Assembly: GCA_900755985.1 (NCBI GenBank)
Contig: CAAEIL010000132.1
Location: 1 to 6,882, forward strand
Source of the DNA: Bacteroidales bacterium
GTDB lineage: Bacteria; Bacteroidota; Bacteroidia; Bacteroidales; Muribaculaceae
Length of the DNA: 6,882 nt
Direction of reading: 5' to 3'
The notes under the pieces were generated by a model, which was not told where the DNA came from, did not search any database, and was given only the letters and a program-made list of their open reading frames with translations. Each line of letters opens with the position of its first letter. The first letter of the stretch is position 1. Shown one piece after another: positions 1 to 5,712 of this stretch. A program made the translations under genes and the position numbers.

Positions 1-786
1 AGCCGCCCCTCAGGAGCCAAGGTTGTTGGCTACCGTGGAACACAGGCTCGCGTACACCGATTCGACCCCACATACCGTATGGCTCTGCTCAACCGGCGTG
101 TCTCTGCTCTGGTTTGCGAGACCGACGACATACTCGAATATCTCAGCGATTATATTCCTCAACACAAGCTATTCTGCCGCCCCAAACCGTATATGCGCCG
201 GTGGATTGAAAACGAAATTGCCAACCCGGCGGAACTTGAAGGCAAGGGTATGCAAATCATCTGCGTGGGCATGATGAAGGGACGTCCGCATAAAGGGCTG
301 CGCCACCTGCTCGACGCCATGGCTCTGCTGGACAAACGCCAAGTCACCTGCCACCTGACAGTTATTGGCTCGGCCGAAGATGAGGACATAGCGACCGCCC
401 CGGCCAATGTCACTTTCACCGGACCGCGACGCGATGCCATCCGCTTCATTGCCGCATCGGACGTGCTTGCGATGCCATCGACCCGCGATGCATCGCCTCG
501 TGTCGTGCGCGAAGCTCAGGCCTGCGGCGTAGCCTGCGTGGTCTCGGACATACAGGGAGCACGCGACCTCATTATCGCTACGGGCCACGACCGCTCGGGC
601 GTTCTTGTTGCCCCGGCACGACCCGAAGACATGGCCGACGCCCTGCAGATGCTTGCCGAAAATCCCGACATCAGGCGCGAGATGGGTTGCAATGGCATAC
701 GCAACATACAGGACAACTATTCGCTTGACCAATATGTCGATTTCCTTGAGAATATTTTCAACTCGTTGAACGACTATGAAGGATAA
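1..786 (+). CDS. GT4-type (GT-B fold) glycosyltransferase, 5' end outside the window
   Basis: The frame is open from base 1 and has no stop before 784-786, so the gene is truncated by the window and 261 C-terminal residues are visible. The Met encoded at 79 is internal: the upstream codons read GYRGTQARVHRFDP, a normal GT-B inter-domain stretch. The C-terminal Rossmann domain of the family is clear: a first strand followed by GMMKGRPHKGL (residues 90-100), the strand CHLTVIG (117-123), FTGPRRD (139-145), SDVLAMPSTRDASPRVVREAQACG (153-176) and a closing helix near the end. The EX7E donor-binding motif is present as D163-x7-E171, so its first Glu is Asp. Enzymes of this type transfer a sugar from a nucleotide donor to a lipid or glycan acceptor at the cytoplasmic face of the membrane; donor and acceptor cannot be read from the sequence. 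It overlaps the next gene by 11 bp, which suggests a shared transcript and an envelope-polysaccharide role. Confidence 0.9.
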   Translation, partial: SRPSGAKVVGYRGTQARVHRFDPTYRMALLNRRVSALVCETDDILEYLSDYIPQHKLFCRPKPYMRRWIENEIANPAELEGKGMQIICVGMMKGRPHKGLRHLLDAMALLDKRQVTCHLTVIGSAEDEDIATAPANVTFTGPRRDAIRFIAASDVLAMPSTRDASPRVVREAQACGVACVVSDIQGARDLIIATGHDRSGVLVAPARPEDMADALQMLAENPDIRREMGCNGIRNIQDNYSLDQYVDFLENIFNSLNDYEG

Positions 787-2596
787 ACTTAAAAATATAT
801 TCTGCAAATATCCGCCTTTGAGTGCCAAAGGCATATTCATTTGGGTAATAGCAATTTTTTATTTCAAGTTTCTGCTTTTTGACCTTATATGGGCAAGCGA
901 GACAACCTTCTCGGGATTTCAGTTTCCCATTGGCTATCTCACCAAGTTGATGTTTGCGACTCTGTTGGCCGCGCCGCTGCTTGCAATACGCCGTAAATGG
1001 TACGTATGGACAATAAGTGTGCTTCTGGACATCTGGCTGATAGCCAATCTGATGTATTTTCGTACTTACTTCACTATCATACCGGCGTCAAGCTACGGAC
1101 TGGTTTCAAACCTTGCCGACTTTCAGGACAGCGTTTGGGAGTCACTGCGCTGGGAAGACATTGTTCTCCCGCTGACCACAGTATGGCTGATTATCGCACC
1201 CTGGAAAACCAACACGGCACAGGTGTTACGCAATCAGGTGAAGCTTATCGGCCGCATACTCGCTCTGTTGTTTTTCGGCCCGGCAGTCATCGTCGCCGTA
1301 TATATTCTTTGCAAGGGCGGTTTCAAAAAGGCCTACGAGGACTTGCTGTATGATTTTTCGACCTGCGGAGCCGCCGTGTACACCATACCGGGAGCTATGG
1401 CCTACGAGTGGGTCAACGGAAGTGTCGAACTCACTCCTGCGGTACGTGCCGACATCGAGTCCTGGCTCGCCGCACGTCCCTCCGAAAGCTACACGCCACC
1501 CAAGCGTGACAAGGTGCCCGATAATTGCATTATACTGCTGCTCGAAAGTTTCGAGAGCTGGCAACTGAACACCACCGTCGAGGGCCAGGAGCTGACACCG
1601 CGAATAAACAGTCTTCTGCGCGACTCGACAACATACTTTGCCCCGCACATTCTGACACAGGTAAAGGGCGCGCGCTCGATAGACGCTCAGCTACTTGCCC
1701 ACACGGGGCTTCTGCCTGTGGCCTACGGCGCTTATTCATACCGTTTCCCTCACAACAATTACATGTCTCTTGACAAGGCATGGAAAGAAAAACACGGCAG
1801 CGGAGCGCGTTCCATGTCCTTTACCGTAGACAAAAGCGTTGTCTGGAATGTTGGCGTCGTGGCTTTAGGCTTCGGTTACAAGCTGTTCGACAAGCATGAT
1901 TTTATCCTTGACGTCAAGACGGGTCCCCGCGGACGACTCGGCGACCACTCGCTGATGCGTCAGAGCCTTGCCAAATTCGACGACCCCATGATATGGAATC
2001 CTCAAGGCGGCAATCTTGCGCAGATTGTGACTTACTCGGGACATACTCCCTTTATCATCCCCGACAGTCTGAAAAAGGTTCATTTTTCAACATCAATTCC
2101 CGAGCGCCTGCGTCATTATATGGAAGTGGCCAACTATACCGACCGCGCCGTCGGCGACTTTATCAGCGCCATTCAGAGCAACCCGCGTTATGCCAACACC
2201 ATGATAGTGATTCTTGGCGACCACGAAGGACTCGGCGCCGACCGCAAGGACTATCTCAAAGACCCCATTGTAGGCAAATACATCGACGACGAATGGTACA
2301 CCCCGCTCATTGTCATCAACTCGCCGGTGGGCGGACGCAACGATGCTTTGGCCGGACAGGTCGACCTCTATCCCACCCTACTCGACTTACTTGGTCTTTG
2401 GGACTATTCCTGGCACGGACTGGGTCAAAGCATACTCGACCCGACGCGCAAGGCCGCGGCCATGCACCCTATGAAAGGCCGCGTCGTCGGTGACACCCGC
2501 TCACTGACTCCCGTCGAAAAGTCTCACTTAGAGAACTCCTACCGCATCTCGGACCTTATTATCGCCACCGACTACTTTGACAAAATCGGCAAATAA
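776..2596 (+). CDS. LtaS-like sulfatase-fold membrane phosphotransferase
   Basis: This 606-residue protein has the layout of the lipoteichoic acid synthase family: about five N-terminal membrane helices (near 18-38, 54-70, 76-96, 128-142 and 158-178), a linker, then an alkaline-phosphatase/sulfatase-like domain (about 249-545) expected outside the inner membrane. Residues matching the LtaS metal site can be seen: Glu257 in LLLESFE, the nucleophile position in GARSIDAQ (Ser301 where S. aureus LtaS has Thr), His423 in SGHTPF, and Asp482-His483 in ILGDHEG. Trp357 matches the LtaS head-group Trp, but the next-but-one residue is Val359 where LtaS has Arg. Relatives move phosphoglycerol or phosphoethanolamine from phospholipid to a glycan or lipid. 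Bacteroidota make no lipoteichoic acid, so the acceptor is probably another envelope glycan, perhaps one made with the overlapping upstream glycosyltransferase. The start at 776 is chosen because the next in-frame Met (residue 59) would remove the first helix. Confidence 0.88.
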   Translation: MKDKLKNIFCKYPPLSAKGIFIWVIAIFYFKFLLFDLIWASETTFSGFQFPIGYLTKLMFATLLAAPLLAIRRKWYVWTISVLLDIWLIANLMYFRTYFTIIPASSYGLVSNLADFQDSVWESLRWEDIVLPLTTVWLIIAPWKTNTAQVLRNQVKLIGRILALLFFGPAVIVAVYILCKGGFKKAYEDLLYDFSTCGAAVYTIPGAMAYEWVNGSVELTPAVRADIESWLAARPSESYTPPKRDKVPDNCIILLLESFESWQLNTTVEGQELTPRINSLLRDSTTYFAPHILTQVKGARSIDAQLLAHTGLLPVAYGAYSYRFPHNNYMSLDKAWKEKHGSGARSMSFTVDKSVVWNVGVVALGFGYKLFDKHDFILDVKTGPRGRLGDHSLMRQSLAKFDDPMIWNPQGGNLAQIVTYSGHTPFIIPDSLKKVHFSTSIPERLRHYMEVANYTDRAVGDFISAIQSNPRYANTMIVILGDHEGLGADRKDYLKDPIVGKYIDDEWYTPLIVINSPVGGRNDALAGQVDLYPTLLDLLGLWDYSWHGLGQSILDPTRKAAAMHPMKGRVVGDTRSLTPVEKSHLENSYRISDLIIATDYFDKIGK

Positions 2597-2612
2597 GCCG
2601 AGACTCTATAGC

Positions 2613-3239
2613 TCAAAGCGGAACATATATCAGCGACTTATCGGCGAATGTCGGCTCAGAGATAAGTTCGCCGAGCGGAAAATCCTGCACAGGGGCTTTA
2701 GTGGCGGCGATTTCGTCGGCAAGGCCTTCTCCACCCTTCAGGCATACAAGCCCGTTGGCAATACGGTTTTTTGATTCAGAGGCGACAAGACGGCGTACAA
2801 GTGGCACAAGAGCATCCAGACGCATTACCGCACGCGAAACAACATAGTCAAACTGACAGCGGCACTCACCTACATCGCCGTGTTGCGTCGTCACGTTGTC
2901 AAGGCCAAGTTCACGGATTATTTCGTCACAGACACGGATTTTTTTGCCTATACGGTCTATGAGATGGAATTTCACCTTAGGATAGAACACTGCCAAAGGT
3001 ATACCGGGAAAACCGCCTCCGGTGCCTAAGTCGAGAATCCGGGTGTCGTCGGCCAACTCGCCCAGAAATTTTGCTATTGTCAGCGAATGAATCACATGGC
3101 GCACATAAAGATTGTCGATGTCGCGCCGCGAAATGACATTGATGCGGCTGTTCCACAAGTGATACAGCGCCTCCATAGCAGCAAAACGTTCGCGTTGACT
3201 CTCGTCGAGGTCGGGAAAATATTTCAACAATTCGTCCAT
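2613..3239 (-). CDS. rsmG: 16S rRNA (guanine-527 N7)-methyltransferase RsmG (GidB)
   Basis: RsmG uses S-adenosylmethionine to methylate N7 of G527 in the 530 loop of 16S rRNA, in the cytoplasm. The 208-residue length is the usual size for the family. Family landmarks occur in order: an N-terminal helical segment containing LWNSRINVISRRD (28-40) and HVIHSL (48-53), the glycine-rich SAM-binding motif ILDLGTGGGFPGIPLA (68-83), the acidic end of strand 2 in FHLIDRIGKK (91-100), FDYVVSRAV (130-138) and LVCLKGG (164-170). The ATG at 3239-3237 gives a full-length family N terminus. The gene converges on the LtaS-like gene with 16 bp between stop codons and diverges from cvfB. No good -33/-7 pair could be seen upstream. 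In other bacteria, loss of this enzyme gives low-level streptomycin resistance. Confidence 0.96.
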   Translation of the reverse strand: MDELLKYFPDLDESQRERFAAMEALYHLWNSRINVISRRDIDNLYVRHVIHSLTIAKFLGELADDTRILDLGTGGGFPGIPLAVFYPKVKFHLIDRIGKKIRVCDEIIRELGLDNVTTQHGDVGECRCQFDYVVSRAVMRLDALVPLVRRLVASESKNRIANGLVCLKGGEGLADEIAATKAPVQDFPLGELISEPTFADKSLIYVPL

Positions 3240-3401
3240 TGTTCAAAAAACCTTGTAAAGTAAAAATCTGTTATTACCTAAGACATTAGTTCGCTCGAGG
3301 CAGTATCATACAGTCGCAACACCGACCGAAGGTGCATTTAGCCCGACGCTTGATACAGCTCAAAAAAGCCATATCCTCAGCAAAGGTATGAATTAATTTT
3401 G
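3240..3401. other. Divergent intergenic region between rsmG and cvfB
   Basis: This stretch separates the two divergent genes and must hold the rsmG promoter and the upstream part of the cvfB promoter. I see no open frame of note, no tRNA and no strong inverted repeat. An A/T-rich part lies next to rsmG (3241-3290), and an AATTAATT palindrome (3391-3398) sits just upstream of the cvfB -7 element. No convincing -7 box for rsmG could be identified. Confidence 0.5.
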
Positions 3402-3409
3402 TACTTTTG
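3402..3409 (+). promoter_or_regulatory. Bacteroidota -7 promoter element for the cvfB transcript
   Basis: TACTTTTG matches the Bacteroidota sigma-ABfr -7 consensus TAnnTTTG at every fixed position. It lies 43 bp upstream of the ATG at 3453, so the predicted transcript would begin near 3415-3420 with a leader of roughly 35 nt. No convincing TTTG -33 box is seen at the usual spacing, so the promoter may be weak or helped by a regulator. The element also rules out the TTG at 3399 as start codon, because that codon would lie upstream of the transcript. Confidence 0.6.
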
Positions 3410-3452
3410 CATACCGGGCTTCGAATCCGGACAGACAACAAGCATAAGACAC

Positions 3453-4301
3453 ATGATTAACATAGGAAAATTCAACCATCTGACAGTCTCACGTTCAAGC
3501 GACTACGGCGTATATCTCACTGACCGCGAACACAGTTCGGAAGTTCTTCTTCCGAGGCGATACTGCGACCCGATGCCCGAAGTCGGCGAACGTCTGCGTG
3601 TCTTCGTCCTCACAGACTCTGAGGACCGCCCCGTGGCAACGACGCAGATACCCTTCGCCACCATAGGCGAGTTTGCCTACCTTCAGGTAATAGACGTCAA
3701 CCACACCGGGGCCTTCCTTGACTGGGGGCTCGAAGCCAAGCACTTGTTGTGCCCGTTCAGCGAACAACGCCAACGCATGCACCGCGGAGGCATATACCTC
3801 GTCTATGTCTACCTTGATGATGCCAGCAAACGCGTTGTCGCCTCGGCCCGCGTCGAAAAGTTTCTCGGCAACGTCATCCCCGAATATCGCCGGGGCAACA
3901 AAGTGCGCTGTCTTGTCACCGAACACACGCCAATCGGCTACCGGGTTATCGTCGACAATCTGCACCGAGGCATGATTTACGAGAACGAACTCTTCAAACC
4001 GCTCGAAGTCGAACAGACCGTCGAGGCTTACGTCAAGAATATACGCGAAGACGGTAAAATTGACATCACCCTGTCAGCGCCGTCGACCGAAGGCCGGGTA
4101 CGTTCGCTCGAAAAGAAAATTTTGGACACACTGCGCCATGGACGCTTCAATCTCAGCGACCGTTCCGACCCTGAGGAGATCAAAGCCCTGCTGCAATGTT
4201 CCAAACGCGATTTCAAGAAAACATTAGGAGCAATGTATAAAGCCCGTCTTATCGTCATTGACGAAGACGGAAATGTCTCCCTTGCTCCAGAAAATAAATA
4301 G
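3453..4301 (+). CDS. cvfB: CvfB-family RNA-binding protein (S1 repeats plus winged helix)
   Basis: From the ATG at 3453 the product is 282 residues, close to characterised CvfB/YitL proteins. The family has tandem S1-type OB folds followed by a winged helix. Here these read as a divergent S1 at about 3-64 (FNHLTVSRSSDYGVYL and SEVLLPRRY), a second at about 70-132 (GEFAYLQVIDVNHTGAFLDWG, KHLLCPFSEQ), a third at about 148-208 (GNKVRCLVTEHTPIGYRVIV, HRGMIYENELF, DGKIDITL), and a winged helix at about 217-278 (SDPEEIKALLQCSKRDFKKTLGAMYK, RLIVID). Staphylococcus CvfB binds RNA and affects virulence-factor expression; the role in Bacteroidota is not established, so RNA binding is inferred from the fold. 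The frame extends upstream to a TTG at 3399, but that part overlaps the promoter and lacks family character. The stop lies 2 bp before the next ATG, implying co-transcription. Confidence 0.9.
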   Translation: MINIGKFNHLTVSRSSDYGVYLTDREHSSEVLLPRRYCDPMPEVGERLRVFVLTDSEDRPVATTQIPFATIGEFAYLQVIDVNHTGAFLDWGLEAKHLLCPFSEQRQRMHRGGIYLVYVYLDDASKRVVASARVEKFLGNVIPEYRRGNKVRCLVTEHTPIGYRVIVDNLHRGMIYENELFKPLEVEQTVEAYVKNIREDGKIDITLSAPSTEGRVRSLEKKILDTLRHGRFNLSDRSDPEEIKALLQCSKRDFKKTLGAMYKARLIVIDEDGNVSLAPENK

Positions 4302-4303
4302 TC

Positions 4304-4801
4304 ATGTCCAAAAAAACATACATAATCACAGCCATAGTCTTTGTTGCCGTAATAGCAGGCATCGGCATATTCTATCTTGCCAACCGGGGTCAACGTCAGG
4401 CACAAATCGAGCTTGCCGATGCAGTTTCGGCTTTCAACAAGAGCCGCCGTCAGTTCGTACCCCGCAATTGCCACGAATACCGTGCCGTCTACGAGGCATC
4501 ACCCAACTACGTGTCGCTGGAGTATTTTTACGATCCAAGGTTCTTTAAATTCTACAATTATGACGTCATGGACGACCATCCGGCGCAGAAAGTCATCATG
4601 CGCCGCGACCTTGAAGAAAACATTGTCCGTGACCCCGCTTTCCGCCCTATTCTGCGCGACATTGTCAAGGCCGGAGCTTTTCTGCGCATAGCCATGATTG
4701 ACAAGGAAGACCATTCGTCGCAACTTGTCTTCAAATGGGACGAAAAGCAAATAAAAGAGATTGTCGACGACAGCTCCGTAGACTCAGCCGAAGCTAAATA
4801 A
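4304..4801 (+). CDS. Membrane-anchored protein of unknown function
   Basis: I do not recognise this 165-residue protein. It starts with MSKK followed by one strongly hydrophobic segment (about residues 6-26) with no lipobox and no clear cleavage site, so it is probably a signal anchor with the rest outside the inner membrane. The remaining 135 residues are charged and look folded. They include an aromatic patch around 70-86 (YVSLEYFYDPRFFKFYNYD), a predicted helix around 100-123 (RRDLEENIVRDPAFRPILRDIVKAG), a strand-like FLRIAMIDK, and LVFKWDEKQIKEIVDD near the end; the last ten residues look disordered. The start lies 2 bp after the cvfB stop, so it is almost certainly expressed with cvfB. 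Coding is supported by uninterrupted length, tight operon spacing and protein-like composition. The function is open: it could be a periplasmic accessory protein or a lineage-specific envelope protein. Confidence 0.8.
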   Translation: MSKKTYIITAIVFVAVIAGIGIFYLANRGQRQAQIELADAVSAFNKSRRQFVPRNCHEYRAVYEASPNYVSLEYFYDPRFFKFYNYDVMDDHPAQKVIMRRDLEENIVRDPAFRPILRDIVKAGAFLRIAMIDKEDHSSQLVFKWDEKQIKEIVDDSSVDSAEAK

Positions 4802-4923
4802 GAAATACACCCGGAGGTTCATAACAGGCAATAAGCCGACATCATTTTCCGTTTATTATCTGGTATCCGACAAGAAACGAATTCGGTCCGATTTTAAACT
4901 TCAACTTTCCACATCACATTGTT
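4802..4923. other. Intergenic spacer before the outer membrane protein gene
   Basis: This A/T-leaning gap has no match to TAnnTTTG, no strong hairpin followed by a T-run, and no Shine-Dalgarno sequence before the ATG at 4924; the bases just upstream are CACATTGTT. Such a leader is normal for Bacteroidota, where many genes lack Shine-Dalgarno sequences. Confidence 0.4.
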
Positions 4924-5619
4924 ATGAAAATCCGTATCGCCTCTGTTTTAATTCTTCTCGCTACAGCGCTCGGCGCCTGGTCTCAGAACATTTTCAGTTC
5001 GGACGACAACCATGCCTTTTGGGGAGCGCGCATGGACATCGATGTCAATATACCCGGCGACTATCAGACACCCATCGCCAATTTCCCGTACAAGTCCGGC
5101 GCAGGTATTGGCATTGGCGCCATATACAATCTTCCGATTATCGCCAATCTGTACTTCGAGCCCGGAGCAACGTTCTATTATGACACCTATCGCACGGACA
5201 TGATCACCAACAGTGCCGACGGTTACGGCGATATCATCACTACCGAAAACCCGACAGTCAAAAAATGCGGATTTCGCATTCCTGCCAGCATAGGATACAG
5301 ATTCGACATTTGGGAAAATGCTTCGCTTAGTCTCTTCACCGGTCCGGAATTCAATATCGGTCTCTCTGCAAAAGTCAGCAGTAAAATTCTTGATGAAAAC
5401 GGCATCAAGACCAACCTATACGAAAACAACAATGTCCTTGGCAGCGACGGTGCGTGGCACCGCTTTTCGGCATCGTGGAATATCGGCGCCCAATTGTTGT
5501 TCTCGAAGCACTATGTCGTAGGCATCTGCGGTTCTATCGGCATGACCGACCTTCCGGAGAACGACAAAATAACCTTCCACGAAAACGCTCTCCGAATCAG
5601 CTTAGGCTATAATTTCTGA
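4924..5619 (+). CDS. Small outer membrane beta-barrel protein (porin-family type)
   Basis: The 231-residue product has a Sec signal peptide: a Lys/Arg start, a hydrophobic core SVLILLATALGA, and likely cleavage after AWS (residue 20). No lipobox Cys is present. The mature part alternates polar and hydrophobic residues in strands ending in aromatics, with Gly-rich turns, for example GAGIGIGAIYNL (59-70), NLYFEPGATFYYDTY (75-89), RIPASIGYRFDIW (118-130), ASLSLFTGPEFNIGLSAKV (133-151), ASWNIGAQLLF (183-193) and HYVVGICGSIGMTDL (196-210). It ends in ALRISLGYNF, with the terminal Phe used by the BAM machinery to insert barrels. This fits the OMP_b-brl type common in Bacteroidota, with about eight strands. 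Ligand and role are unknown. It lies 122 bp downstream of the membrane-anchored gene, with no clear promoter or terminator between, so it may be read through from the cvfB operon or transcribed separately. Confidence 0.87.
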   Translation: MKIRIASVLILLATALGAWSQNIFSSDDNHAFWGARMDIDVNIPGDYQTPIANFPYKSGAGIGIGAIYNLPIIANLYFEPGATFYYDTYRTDMITNSADGYGDIITTENPTVKKCGFRIPASIGYRFDIWENASLSLFTGPEFNIGLSAKVSSKILDENGIKTNLYENNNVLGSDGAWHRFSASWNIGAQLLFSKHYVVGICGSIGMTDLPENDKITFHENALRISLGYNF

Positions 5620-5643
5620 CATCATCCGGCTATAAGGTCAGAT

Positions 5644-5702
5644 AAAAAATCATGCACCGCGGTCTTTCTGCGAGGGGAACTCCTGCAAGCACGTGCATGA
5701 TT
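5644..5702 (-). terminator. Long-stem intrinsic terminator of the acyl-CoA ligase gene
   Basis: A perfect 10-bp inverted repeat, AATCATGCAC at 5648-5657 and GTGCATGATT at 5693-5702, encloses 35 nt. Read on the minus strand the stem begins 10 bp after the ligase stop codon and runs into six T residues (complement of 5649-5644), as expected for a Rho-independent terminator. On the plus strand only two T residues follow before CCTCAG, so it is a poor terminator for the outer membrane protein gene. A second small hairpin fits inside the loop: 5669-5671 with 5685-5687 and 5673-5675 with 5682-5684, with G5672 bulged. The loop is longer than usual for a simple terminator. Confidence 0.65.
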
Positions 5703-5712
5703 CCTCAGACTG

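Noticed and set aside
169..840. A 223-codon open frame on the minus strand opposite the glycosyltransferase gene
   Set aside because: It is antisense to a gene with clear family motifs, its translation is Cys/His/Arg-rich without domain character, and it is best explained as a codon-bias shadow.
2636..2673. Competing hairpins ACTTATC/GATAAGT and GGCGAA/TTCGCC near the 3' end of rsmG
   Set aside because: They lie inside the rsmG coding sequence, have no T-run, and can arise by chance in a region rich in TCGGC-like codons.
3255..3262. TACTTTAC on the minus strand as a -7 box for rsmG
   Set aside because: It differs from TAnnTTTG at two fixed positions and has no -33 partner, so it is not strong enough to annotate.
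3413..3431. A tRNA T-arm-like string, GGGCTTCGAATCC, in the cvfB leader
   Set aside because: With TTCGAAT as the loop, the closing 53-61 pair would be C-C instead of G-C, and no acceptor stem, anticodon arm or D-arm can be fitted upstream.
3399..3452. N-terminal extension of the CvfB-like protein from a TTG codon
   Set aside because: The TTG overlaps the -7 promoter element, so it would lie outside the transcript, and the extra 18 residues do not look like the family N terminus.
5615..5642. TCTGAC...GTCAGA inverted repeat spanning the stop of the outer membrane protein gene, as a plus-strand terminator
   Set aside because: The stem is only 6 bp with a 16-nt loop and is followed by A residues, not T residues.
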